Source: Poecilobothrus nobilitatus
Taxonomy: Eukaryota; Arthropoda; Insecta; Diptera; Dolichopodidae
Reading direction: 5' to 3'
DNA: 64,000 nucleotides
Assembly (NCBI GenBank): GCA_947095535.1
Contig: OX352774.1
Span: forward strand, 78,306,416-78,370,415
This document shows positions 47,478 to 59,746 of this stretch, piece by piece (positions within the stretch are counted from its first letter, which is position 1; each line of letters opens with the position of its first letter). The position numbers and the translations under genes are program-made. The notes below the pieces were generated by a model, which saw nothing but the letters and a program-made list of their open reading frames with translations, was not told the DNA's origin and made no database searches.

Positions 47478-50400
47478 AAAACTATTCAAAATATTAATTT
47501 TTTTAGTTTATTTCTTAATTAAAACAGGGTGTTTAAAAGATCTCCTAAAATAAATTTATGTGTCACAAAACTTTTTTGATCTCACACTATAATATTTAAA
47601 TACAGAAAAGTGCAATCATTTGTAAAGCAATAAAATAGGATTTTAAAAAATGCTAACATAGATCTTAGCTAGTAGCACTGATGTCAGAAAAGATGATTGG
47701 TTTGTAGTCATCTACGTAATATAATAATTGAAAAAAAAATGAGTAACAGACAAAGAAAAGTCTTTATATAACCAGAGTAGATACATACCCATTTAAATCC
47801 TAAGGTGCCTTATAAATCCTTATGTTATGATTATGTATTGCGATTAAAATTAAACTGAACCGGGTAGATGAAGTAATTCACAATAGAAAACAATTCTAAA
47901 GAAACTAATTGTACAAATGAAATTCTATGGAAATAATGAGGAAAAACAAATTTTAGTCTAACATTGTTTAAGTTTATATAATAATTGATAAATTATAAAT
48001 ATTAATCAAAACCTTATTTGCTATATTTTTGACATAATTCAGTGAGCAATAACTACTAATTTAGAAAACATGAAAAAATCAAAAGAAAAGAAACAGAATT
48101 GGGACACTTTTAAAAAATATATTATACATGCAGGGGATATTAAAACTATTGTCAGATAGAAGTAGTAAATAACTTCAAATTTCTTGAAAAAACATAACGG
48201 GCAAGTTGAGGGGATTTTTTTTTTTGTCCTCTTGAAAAATCTCTCGTAGTATCAAGGACTACAGAATAGACTGTAGAAGTAATAAGGAAAATATTTAAAA
48301 TTGTTTAATAAAACACCCCTTATACAAACTTTGTTAATCGAAATTTAAGAAAAAAATACTAAACTTTTTTTTTTTTTTTATAAAATATACAATCTCCTAT
48401 TTTTCAACTATGAACAAAAAAAAAAATACATTTTTGATCTAATCTTAATTGCAAATTGCAAATTTTTTTATTATTATTTTCTCACAATGTTTATTTTTAA
48501 CCTTACGCCTCACCTTCTTGAATTCTATTTCCGCTAAAAATTTTTGTTGCAAAATGATCGTCATTCAAATTCACAAAATGGTAGAGGAAAATAAAAAAAA
48601 TTTGGATTTAAAGAGCAATTATAACGCAATTTTTTTAAAAATAGTTTCAAAAAAAAAATTTGCCATTAAAAAATGGCATTAAAGAAAATGACCGCAATAT
48701 TTTTTTTTTTTTTATTTAATTTTTAGTGAAAAGTTAAATAAAACAATAAAAATATTTCCGTTGCTATTGCCCCACATTCTTTTTGAAAACTAAAAATAAC
48801 TTTTGTTTTTGTTAAAAATAGACGACCTTCAAAGGTAAAAACTCTCATGATAAAGGTGTTAATAACTTTTTTTTATTTTTTTTTTTTAAGTTTCTTTCTC
48901 TTTCTTTCTTTTTTTTCAAAATTTATTAATTTGTTAATTAAATTTTCTGACTAGATTAATTTGATTAATTGGCTTTTGTTGAAAAAAAAAAACAAAAAAT
49001 ATAAAAAAAACACAACAAAAATAATAATTTCGCTCTCGTTAAAAAATTCCGATTTAATATCGTATTAATTGTTGTAACTCTAAACAAAATATTTTATTTC
49101 TCAACTTGATGATCTGAATCTGATAATTAAACTGGTAAGACTATAAATGATTTGAAAATTAATTGACCAGAAAAAAGTTTTTGTTTTTTTTTTATTTTCT
49201 TAATTAAATTGTGTTGTGTTTAGAAAATTAAAGAGATTTAAATAAAAATGTGTAAATATTTGCTCATTTTGTTGAATATATTTTAAGAGAATTTTTATAT
49301 TACATAAGAGTATAAAAATTAGTTCCAAATGAAAGAATTTTTTTTTTTAATATAGGAATGTTGAAGCCGAAGGATCAGTATTCAATAATTGAAATTTTAA
49401 TTTGGAAAAATTTTTGTTTTGAAACTTTGAAATATTTCTAAAATTAATTCTGTATCTGTAATCTTTAAATGTTACCTTTGAAATAGTTTTAAATTCGGTG
49501 ATAATGTTTTTATAACCATACACTAAGACGACATCTAGTATATTTTCTAGTACTTATGAGTATTGGCAAAGACTATTAAAGTAATAAGATATGCAATTTT
49601 TATTAAAATTTTTAAGAATCGTTTAAAAAAGTTTTATTTTGAAAAATGCTAGACAGAGATACAGGTGTTTTTCAAACTTTTATTTTTTTCTGGTGTCTGT
49701 ATAGATATTATATTTTATATTTATACCGTTAATACTTCACCAATTTTTTTTGTTTGGAAACCAAACAAAATTTTTAAAAAACTAAGCAAAGTTTTTCAAA
49801 ACCAAAGAAAATTTTTCACAATATCAACGGAAATCTTTTGAAAATCAATCAAAAGCTTTTCACTTTGAAATAAAAATCTTTTAATTTTAATTAGAAAAAA
49901 AGTTAAAGATCCGGATCTTTGATTTTTTCAAAATCTGCAAAAAAACTAATTTTTGATGTTATACAATATTTCCCAAAGTGCAGATATTTTTCAGTAATTG
50001 TCATTATTTCGGTCTTAAAAGAAACATATCAAAAAAGATAAAGTTCTGTTACAGTGTGTATAGTGTACACTTTATACGTAAATTTTTGTAATAGAAATTT
50101 AAGAATTAATGTCTTTTTATATTAACTGTTGATTTCGCACTGTTCCAATTTGAAATTGAGTTCATATGAGGTACTCATCGTAGTAATAATTTAGTGTATT
50201 CGTATGGCATGTTAGATGCGTTCGAATATTTTAATTCTTGAATATTTGATATAAGGTTCCGTTTTGTTTTGTCTTACTGTACTTAATTTTTCTTAAGTTA
50301 TCTAAATGCATCTATGGGTATTTAATATTTTGTGTATATTCAACTGAGGTGATTTTTCGTTATATAACGTAAAAGAATTTAATATTGATATTTTAATTTA

Positions 50401-50815
50401 AATCGATTTCAATTTTGCCATTGTTTGCATTAAAATAGAATCTTATTTTGAAAAAAGGATATAATTATTTTAGATCCCGTGAGAAATTCTGTCTAACTAT
50501 TCTTTCTATTCTACACACTAAGCAAAGTTACTTTGGCTTATTTGATGGAATTCTGTCTAGGTTTCAGTTGGGGCAAATATCATTAAAAGACTGGTTAAAA
50601 CTTTAATATTTTTAGCGAAATGAAAATTAGAAAAATGAAACATGAATTCATGAACTGTTAAAGTTAGAGGAGTGATGAAGACCAAAAATAAAACAAACAA
50701 TATACCGTTATAAACAATTTTGTTTTCTTGTAATAATCAATATAATAATGAAAAATGTATTTTAAATGTTTTTTTTTTCATCTGACCTTGAAACTGAATT
50801 GCTTCAAATCTGAAA
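47478..50815. other. Noncoding AT-rich stretch
   Basis: No supported gene. Long A and T runs occur around 48370-48450 and 48700-49020. The words ACCAAACAAAATTT, AACTAAGCAAAGTTTTTCAA and AACCAAAGAAAATTTTTCAC recur at 49760-49820 as a loose short tandem motif. Confidence 0.5.
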
Positions 50816-50818
50816 ACA

Positions 50819-50844
50819 ATATATATATATATATATATATATAT
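50819..50844. repeat. (AT)13 microsatellite
   Basis: Uninterrupted AT dinucleotide run of 26 bases. Confidence 0.95.
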
Positions 50845-51475
50845 CTTCAGAAAACACATTTTTTAACCATTCTTTCTGTGCCAGAAAAGCTTGGATTTTC
50901 TTTTACTTTACTAGATATTTACATATAAGTGAACTACATCTTGAATAGGGTATTGGAAGGAGAAGTAGAAGAAAAATTTACAAGTAAAATTTTCCGTTGC
51001 GTTATATCAGCGTCATGACGTTTGTGGCAACTGGAACTAACGCAAAAATCCATTAAATAACTGAAAGTATTTGTAAGTAAAATGAGAATGGAATCGGTCA
51101 TGTGAGCCAATCGGAAGTTTATTGAAAAAAATATCGCTCAACTGCGAAATCAACTGTGGGTGTGTGATGATTTATAGATGGTATCAAAAATATATTTTTT
51201 AGTTTAGACATTTTTAAAATGCATCTCATATGCAAATTTATAATTACTAAAACTTTTTACTTAATAAAAAAAAGTCTATTTAATATTCATAACCAGATCA
51301 TTTTTTTTTTTCTATTTTATTATTTAAAGAAAATTTTGATATGACTAATGATCAAAAGGATATTAATGCATTATTTACTCAATTTATTTTAAATAATAAA
51401 ATAATATTAATATTTTTTTTTTTTAATTTTAATTAAATATTTTTTTCTATATTTTATTACTTAAAGAAATTTTAA
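50845..51475. other. Noncoding stretch
   Basis: No gene. About 50940-51180 is less AT-rich and may be an eroded repeat, but no match inside the window was found. Confidence 0.45.
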
Positions 51476-51479
51476 AAAT

Positions 51480-51707
51480 GTATGGGTTCGATCCCTGCAC
51501 AGGTCGTAATTGATTTTTTCTTTACATACCCCCCTTACGACCAAATATAATGTAAATATATAGTATATAATCTAAACAAAATAAATAATATTAGTATATA
51601 ATTTAATAGTATAAAAAAACCTATAATGGCCTTAGTAGCCGATGGTTCAATAATATTGCATTATATTTATGTATGTAATATTAATATAAATAAATAAATA
51701 AATAATT
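51480..51707 (+). mobile_element. SINE-C copy 2 (5' truncated)
   Basis: Starts at the B box (GGTTCGATCCCTGCACAGGT), then TTACGACCAAATATAATGTA, TGGCCTTAGTAGCCGATGGT and the TAAA-repeat tail. The A-box half is absent. In this copy the B box is canonical, unlike the 19.7 kb copy. Confidence 0.85.
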
Positions 51708-52020
51708 TTAAAAATTGAAACCAATGAATCAATATTGATTATATACCAAAAAACCCAAATTCATTTGGTAACTCTAAAAGATTTTTTTACCTTTTATAAT
51801 TTATTTCAATTTTTTTTTTATAATAATATCATTTAAATAAAAACCAAGATAAAATATTTTTCTTTTCTTTCTTTGAATATGAATATTATGTTCTTAAAAT
51901 ACAGAAAATATATAAGATAGAAATAATTATTTGCAATAGAGGATGTCTAACCAATAATTTTTTGCTATCATTTTCTTTAATAGTATCTTAATATGCACTT
52001 TGTGCTATATCTAGGTTAGG
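51708..52020. other. Noncoding AT-rich spacer
   Basis: Nothing recognisable. Confidence 0.5.
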
Positions 52021-52025
52021 TTATG

Positions 52026-52217
52026 TTAAGGATGGAAAGTAGTTTCCTCCTCTTCTTCATCCTTGCAAGCTCTACAATAGTCGTTTGCGGATAAGCCAAG
52101 TCGTAAGCGGATCTTCTGGTATGCTATGTCTAAATGTCTCATTTTTTTAAGTCTTCCTCTAGTAATCTGATTCCTAGGTATTCTATAAGTAAAGCCGCTT
52201 CTACACTTATATGGCAT
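52026..52217 (-). pseudogene. C-terminal fragment of a non-LTR retrotransposon ORF
   Basis: Minus-strand frame of 63 residues with YKCRSGFTYRIPRNQITRGR, KKMRHLDIAYQKIRLRLGLS and ANDYCRACKDEEEEETTFH. The pattern L-G-L-x(3)-D-Y-C-R-x-C-x-(D/E)-E-E-E-E-T-x(2)-H is that of the Cys-rich segment after the RNase H region in insect Jockey/R1-type LINE proteins. There the Cys-x2-Cys..His..Cys knuckle is followed by further Cys residues, which are lost here. The reverse transcriptase proper is not found nearby, so this is a dead scrap. The ATG is not a real start. Composition is less AT-rich than the flanks, consistent with an inserted element. Confidence 0.6.
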
Positions 52218-52504
52218 TCTAGATGAGCTTTATGATTAATGGCATTTCTTTTTACTTAATTTATATAACTTTGGCGCAGAGAGCACTTACGATATAGCGT
52301 AGGACGTTTTTTTTTTTGAAAAGTTTGTATTTATTTTTTTAATATGATGTTACTTAATACTTAGTTATTTAGTTGGAAGCAATAATATGAAGGCTTCCAT
52401 GAAAGATTTAGTTACTTGATTGTAAATAAACACTTTATTATAAGTCGTTAATTTGGACTTATGATATAGGATCCCCAAAACCAATCTGTACATTTGTATT
52501 ACAG
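52218..52504. other. Noncoding spacer
   Basis: Nothing recognisable between the LINE fragment and repeat D. Confidence 0.5.
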
Positions 52505-52625
52505 GTTCCATCCTAAAGTTTTATTTTAAAAGGGAGGTGGTTTTGGTTGGTTAAAGTCCAACACTACCCTGAGGAACCACGTGCAGTTCCTCTTGGTGAC
52601 TTTCGAGTTTTCCTCCAACCTTCGT
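52505..52625 (-). repeat. Dispersed repeat D, copy 5 (minus)
   Basis: AGGTGGTTTTGGTTGGTTAA, AGTCCAACACTACCCTGAGG and AACCACGTGCAGTTCCTCTT. Best preserved of the five copies. It lies 290 bp from the LINE fragment, so repeat D may be part of the same retroelement class (inference). Confidence 0.7.
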
Positions 52626-54760
52626 AAAAAAAATAAAAGTAAATCTCTCTGTATTTATTATTTAATTCTAATTTTTCTTTTTAACGTGTTCTTTCCACCT
52701 TAGCTTCACATCTAGTGAAATTCTTAGGTATTTTAATGTACTTTTGACAGCTTTGCATTATTTACGGATGATGGTGTTAAATAAGATAGGTGATAAGGTA
52801 GAAAATGTGAATAAAGAGGTGATAGGTAAGGTAAATAAATAGGTGATAAGATGGATATTCTTTCTAAAGGAGGACGTATGTAGTTGAAATACAATACTAA
52901 ATTAGGTGCAATTTAAATGTTGAATTTTATCTTAAAATATTGCTTAATTAATATTTAGTTTAATTTGATTAATATATTTACATTTTTTTTTTTAATTTTT
53001 TGATCTGTAATAATTAATTTTTTAATTCAACTAGAATTTTAATTGATAACTTCACACAATCAATTCTTCAAGGGTTACCAGCAAGATGAAAAGTTTTAAA
53101 AAATATTGGCGTGATAAAATCATTTTAAAATTTGTTAAATTGAAAGTTCAGCAAATTAAAAAACGTTCGTTAACTTTTGATATTTAAGAGAATAATTTTT
53201 CAAAGTTTTTCTATTTACACCTTTTCTCCGTATCTGTGATTATAAAATTCTGATCTAGCAATTGATTTACTTTTGGTTTAAGTATCGCTTTTTATCTTTA
53301 CTCATTCTATAATTAAATTTTATATACATTATATAATATATTGGTACTATTGACAGGGATTGATGCAAGAAAATCAAAGATCATTATTCAATTTTATCTT
53401 CGGATTATTAACACAGACTATAGTAATCCCAGTCTTCAACTTTTTATCTAATTGAATTTCGTTTCGCTTGTTCTTCAACTGAAGTACCTATAAATTTTTT
53501 TCGTACGGCAGAAAAAGAGAATAACAATTAAACGCGAATTAAACCCTACTTATAGTAACAATTTATAGTAACATTAATATGTATTATAGATACATTAATA
53601 AAAAATTAATTTTTTAATCTCAAAATTTTTTCCAATAAATTTCAAAAAATTTTTGAAATTTATAAAATTTAAGTTTGACTCCATATATCTATAGATACTT
53701 TCTAGTATTATTTTCTTTTATTTTAAATCTACAAAAATAAAAAATTACTAATATGATAATGCCTCAAACCTATATACAAATATCATAAATACAATAACTT
53801 TATGCAAAAATGAATAAAATATTGAAAAATTTATAAAAATAAACTAACTTTTAACAATAATTCTTCTAAAAGAATGAACATTGCATTATTAAAAAATACG
53901 ATATGTATATGGGAGATTTAAAAAAAAATTTATTTATTTTTTTATTTTAATTTTAATTCAATTGAAATCAAAAGATTTTCTAAAAATAAATATAATTGAA
54001 AAATTTATTTTAATGCTTGATTTAATCTCAATGAACTTTAAATATAATTAATTATATATCTATAGATATACCACACTATATACCTAATATAGATATAATT
54101 TTATTTCATTGAATATTACAAAATATTATTTAAGAAATCACTAATTAATTCCTATCATTTACCATTATATAAAATATGGAATTTAGATCAAAATATTTAC
54201 TTTTACCATTTTATAATAAATAGATTTAATACTTATTGGCAATATCAAAAGGTCAGTTACCTTAAATTTTATTTCTATTTAAAATTTTAAACTACTTAAT
54301 AAATTATCTGAAAATCATATTGATATATGTATATATCAATAGATATTAAAAAAATATATATATATATACATATCCCTATATATACAAATATGTATGTATA
54401 ATAAGTATACATATAGACATATAGATATATGTATATTTATAATAATAATAAACGATAAAAATAAATAAATTCAAAATTTATCTATCAAATTTTATTGTTG
54501 GAAATATTTCAAAAACTGAAGATACATTCAATATAAATACTTGAAACAAAAATATTTTAATGCAATTTATTATCCTTTGATTTTACTTTTATAAATAATA
54601 TAATATACGTCTAATGTTACTATAATAAAAACAATTAAATATATATATATATAATTATTAGTATATAATTAATAGTATATAAACAGTGTTGCCTATAATA
54701 TTTCAATCTAACAGAAATTTTAATTTTAGTTTATTCATAGTTTTAAGTGTGTATCTATAT
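52626..54760. other. Noncoding AT-rich stretch
   Basis: No gene seen. About 52775-52860 repeats the word (A)TAGGTGATAAGGTA three to four times. About 54330-54440 is a TATA/CATA-type low-complexity run. Confidence 0.5.
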
Positions 54761-54762
54761 TT

Positions 54763-55560
54763 AAGGGTAATAAAATTGCCATTACGTTTGTGATACCTTA
54801 AATAGTTGAGCTAGATATAAACTTAAGTGTACAGATCAGATCGGATCAGAATCGAATTATAAGTCGATTAAACTATCTACGTCCGCCTGTTTATCCGTTC
54901 GCACAATAACTCGCAACATAAAAGAGCTAGGACAAATTAATTAGTATCGCTATTTAAATTATGGAAGTTCCACCGGTGGTTTCGAATAGCTGCCATACAA
55001 CTTCTTTCTTTATATGGAAATTCTATATAATATGGAAATAACTCAGTATTAAAGTTAAATATTTCAAATTTTTGTAAAAAAGTTGTCAATTTTCATGCCA
55101 AGAACATCTGAAAAATTTGGTGGCGTTGATGCAATCTAACAAGTTGCCATACAACTTCTGTTTTTAAATTTAAGTAGCTGCAATATCTATTGAAGCTACA
55201 TATCTAAAATATTGTGAAAAGATTTCAAGTTTCATCTTACCTAAAATTTGGTTGTGCTAGAGCAGCAGGTTCAGGTAGTTTGCACATCTTAGAAATTAAT
55301 GAAGTCTCAAAATCTCTAATATTCATGATGAAGAAACTAAAATGTTATACATGCTATTTTAAAAATAGTTACATTTGATTTGAAAAGTTACATTGACCGT
55401 AGATTTTTGAAAAGTTTTTGATAATTTTTGCAAATTGTAGTGTAACCATCCGTTTACAAAAATTTAACATCGTTTAAGGTTTATTATTTAGGTAATGACT
55501 GATTCCTGTCTAGATCTTATAAAAAAATAACGGTTGTATTGTATGAAAAATTTTATGTAG
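54763..55560 (+). mobile_element. Second dispersed-family element
   Basis: The opening AAGGGTAATAAAATTGCCAT and TAGTTGAGCTAGATATAAAC parallels the 6.7 kb repeat (GGGTATAATAAAATTACTCC, AGCGAGCTAGATATACC), including a decayed ACGTCCGCCTGTTTATCCGT in place of the TCCG run. After about 54930 it follows instead the sequence shared with 27.8 kb (AGTTCCACCGGTGGTTTCGA, GCTGCCATACAACTTCT, the latter repeated at about 55145). It is either a mosaic or a related subfamily. The boundaries are approximate. Confidence 0.55.
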
Positions 55561-58435
55561 TCACATCCATTACGTAAAGCCCATTCCAAAATAAAAAAAA
55601 TTTCTATTGTCGATTGGTCGAATTCAAATTCTACAAAATATATTTTCAATCTTAGAAAGGAAACGACGGAAAAATTTCTATATTTATATTAAAATGTTAG
55701 CTGGTATGGATAACTGTACTTGGATAACTGTGCAAAATTTTATGATAAAATACAACAAATAAAGATCCTTATGAAACATTATATATTTTTTTTAAATATT
55801 GTATTAAATGCTCTTCTTCTTCTATGTTATACAGGGCACATGGGTTATCTCGGAAACGATTAGAAATAACGACCCCTCCCCCCTCCAGAACAATTTTTTG
55901 TTTGTTATGAACTTCTCTTTCACCTGCGTTCTTCGTGACCTTTGAGTTCCGGACACCATCTATATAAAGAAAAGTTCAAATTTTACTAATTACCAAAAAA
56001 CGTAGATCAAAGTTTTAAAAAGCTATGTTACCTTTTAACTAAATTTAATAAATACAAAAATTTAAATTAAACTTAATATATATCTAACAAATTTAAATCT
56101 TAAACTTAAGAACTCTGTGACATTAACACAAAATACCATATTAAAAATTTCCTTTTTTTGTTTTATTATAGTTAGCCTTTGAATTTATCAACAAAAAATA
56201 CTAACTTATGAGATGTATAACTTATGAGATGTAGCTCTGGCATTCGTTATATTTTAAATATATACTCGTATATAAACAATTATATATATATTTATAGTTG
56301 TTTTAGATCAAATCCAAAACTGTTTTGTAACTTTCCTAATTTTTGTTTGTAAATGTAGATGAGAATCAATGAAAAACACTTTAAAAATTGGTACGAACTT
56401 TTGTGTGTATTTTAACCAAATAATTGCCATCAGCCTTAAAAAATAATAAACAATAGCTTAAAATCGATTTTGGTATGAATGTACTATTTAAATATGGATT
56501 GTACAGATTAAGGAAATATAATTGAATTGGGTGGAATATTGTAAACAAAGCTAGTTATATTTTCTTGTATGAAGTTGTTTTACATCCGGAATGTGTGTAT
56601 ATCGCTACTGAATTTAGATAAGTGTTCATTTTTTGATTTCGGCATTGCAGCGATTAGTCTCCTTGACTAGCAATGGCTCACTTTTTATTTTTCCTTTGCT
56701 TTAACTTTAAAAGCACGCTCTAAAGTTTTAACTTCGTTTGAAGAGGTATCGACTCCATATCTAATTAGGAGGAATTATAAATAATCATCCGATTTATATA
56801 CTGGATGAGTTCTTTGTATCGAATTTTTATTCAAATGAAGATCCGTTAAGACAAATTATGACAGAATAATATACTCTATTAATAGCCTTATTTATGTTTC
56901 TGAAGTAGGTATTCCAAAATGAACCTAAACATTTAAATACATTTTGAGCTATGGTAAAAATTTAATTTTTAACAAAAATTTTAGAATTAAATCAACAATA
57001 CCTGGCAACATTATCTTCTACATAATATTCTTCTTTAGGAAATGTACTAAAATTCACAATAATATATTATATCTTCATTTTAAATTTTAGAAATATTTTT
57101 CCAATTATCTATGAACATTATAATTATATATGCATATCTGGATATGTGCATGTATATAATATTTTTCATATAAAAAAAAAAAACAATTTTCCAGGCATTT
57201 CATTAAAATTATTTCCATTTAGATATTCATTAAATTGATATCATCTTATTATAAAATATATTCCTACCATTTTATGCAATTTAGTATTTATGTTATCATA
57301 GTTTGTATATGACATGTGGATCCTTTTAATGTAATATTAAATAAATCTTTGTATTTTATTATTATATATTGGGTAAGACTTTAAGAGACTTTTGTAAAAC
57401 GCCTTCAAAAGTAATAATTTTAAATATTCTTCAAAAAAAATTATATTTTATTTATTTTAGAATTTTAAAATATTTCAAAATTCAGGATATTTGAATTCAT
57501 ATTTAAAAAAAAATTTAATGTGCTCATATTGTAGCAACATTAAGGAAATATATGCATACATATTTATATTATACTATAGATATAAATAGATATGTATATG
57601 TGTATAAATAAATATAGATACATAAATGACAAATAATTGTTTATATCAACCTATATGTACCTATACGTTTAACAAATCCATGACAATAAAATACAGGAAT
57701 ATCTGGTTGAGAAAATTTTCCTTGAAAGAAAAATATCAAAATATATTAAAAATAAATCTTTGTAATGAGTAAAGGTTAAAAGTGTTTTAAAATTCTAATT
57801 GTATTATAGATAGATGTCAAAATTTATTCATTTTAAGTTTATAATAGATATAGCTATACTGGATGTTGTAATTTAATAATGTAGAATAAGAATGCAAGAA
57901 AATATAACTTAATTATTCCATTTGTCTGGTACTTTTATGTTTACATTTTGTTTAACAAGGCCCATATTTTTATCGTATTTCATATAAATTTAACCACAAA
58001 TTGGTTTATTCTTTTTTTTAGACCAACTAAGTTTTTTTGCAAAAATAACTTAAACAAGCAAACAAACCGAACCGTTGCAAATGATACAAAATTCAAAAAT
58101 GTTCAAAGAAATTACAAAAAAAATACTTAGACTGTTGTCGGTTTATTAGTAATTTATTAGGCATTATTGGAAAAAAAAAATTTTTTTTTTCAAAACGAAA
58201 TATACCGTAAATTATTCCCAACATCCAACAAACAAAAGAGAAATCAGAAAGAATATTTTAAAACAAATACTACCAGTATTCGCCCGCCCCTCGAAATTCG
58301 ATATGTTTTAATAACCAATTGTAACACGCAATCAATAACAAATATTCGCGATTTTTTTAATTTACGCTATCAAATGTATATGATAGTCCTTAAAAGGATA
58401 TCTGAGGTTGAAATTTGAGGTTGTTTGATTAATAA
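55561..58435. other. Noncoding AT-rich stretch
   Basis: No supported gene. Less AT-rich patches at about 55830-55970 and 56570-56830 show no recognisable protein or repeat within the window. Confidence 0.5.
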
Positions 58436-58436
58436 C

Positions 58437-58450
58437 TGTGGTTAACCACA
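58437..58450. repeat. Perfect 14-bp palindrome TGTGGTTAACCACA
   Basis: Its halves are each TGTGGTT, which matches the Runt/Runx binding core (TGTGGT). An outer TTGAGG (about 58415) and CCTCAA (about 58465) are also mirrored. Function is not shown by the sequence. Confidence 0.6.
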
Positions 58451-58550
58451 ATTATCCGTTAGTCCTCAACAGTACTTTATTTATATTTGATGTTAATTCA
58501 TATGTCCATATTGAGTCAAAAAACGAAATAAGCAATAATTTTTTGATTTT

Positions 58551-58604
58551 ATCATAAAGAAACTATATACAGTATATATGATTATAGTATAGTTTCTTTA
58601 TGAT
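58551..58604. repeat. Perfect 17-bp-arm hairpin
   Basis: ATCATAAAGAAACTATA at 58551-58567 is the exact reverse complement of 58588-58604, with a 20-base loop. It may be a small foldback element or an RNA hairpin. Confidence 0.8.
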
Positions 58605-58720
58605 TTTATTTAAAACGTAAAAATACAATTTTCAATAATTAATTCCGTTATGAATTTAAATTTCCTTTCAAACGATATTTTTTTTTACAACCACGGTTAT
58701 TATTTATCACGGTTATTATC

Positions 58721-58817
58721 TTTTAAAAGATGCCTCTGATTTATTGAGTATGAGAAACTCAATATATACCGGTTATTTATATTATAAGATGCATTTTATA
58801 AGATGCCCCTGATTTAT
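58721..58817. repeat. Local direct repeat and hairpin
   Basis: AGATGCC(T/C)CTGATTTA occurs at about 58729 and 58801. Between them, TATTGAGT (58742-58749) and ACTCAATA (58757-58764) form an 8-bp stem with a 7-base loop. CACGGTTATTAT is also duplicated at 58692 and 58709. Confidence 0.7.
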
Positions 58818-59545
58818 GTAATATTGAAAATTTTGTTGTTATATTTCCTGTTTACTCGAATTAAAAATCCTAAAATGACAAACTATCATTTCAAAATTTT
58901 GTTTATGTATCTAGAAAAAAGAGCAAAGAAAAAAAAGGAAAATTTAAAATTTAACGGAAACAAAAGAACAAAAAAAGAGAGTCTTATTTGAATATATGAT
59001 AGATATAGATTATATATACTATATGATAAATATGTATGTATATTCTTTATATATTTTTTTTTATAAAAATGGAAAATTAATAATAAAAATCAGAAAATTA
59101 TGGAAAAATATTGATATTGTAAGATGGCTGTCTGTACTGAATATTTATTATAAAAAAATGAAAATCGGTTAGCAAATCATTGAGTAAAATGATTTTAAAT
59201 GTCTATCATTTACAGATTAAATATTATGATATAATGAGGAAAAAAAGATTTGTTAAAATACGTTAATAAACTATTTGTACTATAACTGGAAGAATCTCTT
59301 TAACGTCAACTCAAGTGTGTACTCGAATAAGATAAATTTTTAATTTAGATTTACATCCTAATAGAAAGAAAACCCAAAGTGGTTATTAAACTATAATATT
59401 AGGTACGGTTGAAAAAATGGCATACCAATGATTCTATTAAAGTTTGCAACAATGTTATACTTGGTTATACAAATTTAGGAAGTTGTCATTGGAATAAGAC
59501 ATTTTAAATATTAAATTGAATTTCGACTTGATATACAATTCTCAA
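58818..59545. other. Noncoding AT-rich stretch
   Basis: No gene seen. Confidence 0.5.
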
Positions 59546-59548
59546 ATG

Positions 59549-59746
59549 GGTTCTTGGCAACCTAATGGGTAAGAATGCATGAAATAAGTTATAAACACCG
59601 AGGTAGTCTGGTTTCTAATCACACAAATGTTGTAAGAATTGTTCTCCCTTACGACATTTGCCGCCACGCCTGAAAAGGAAAGTGCAAGTTTTATAATTTC
59701 CTTGTCACATTATGTGGCAGGGGAGTAAACTAAAAAAAAAAAAAAA
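59549..59746 (+). mobile_element. SINE-A copy 6
   Basis: Head GGTTCTTGGCAACCTAATGG with a degenerate B box (GGTTTCTAATCACAC), body TTGTTCTCCCTTACGACATT and CCGCCACGCCTGAAAAGGAA, end TTATGTGGCAGGGGAGTAAA and a 15-base A tail. Confidence 0.85.

Noticed and set aside
47523..48320. CAGGGTGTTT and reverse-complement-like AAAACACCCCT as a possible 0.8-kb element
   Set aside because: The match is about 10 bases with a mismatch and does not extend inward.
52555..52600. Minus-strand peptide resembling the reverse-transcriptase VPQGSV motif
   Set aside because: The frame stops at once and the motif is not kept in the other four copies of the same repeat.
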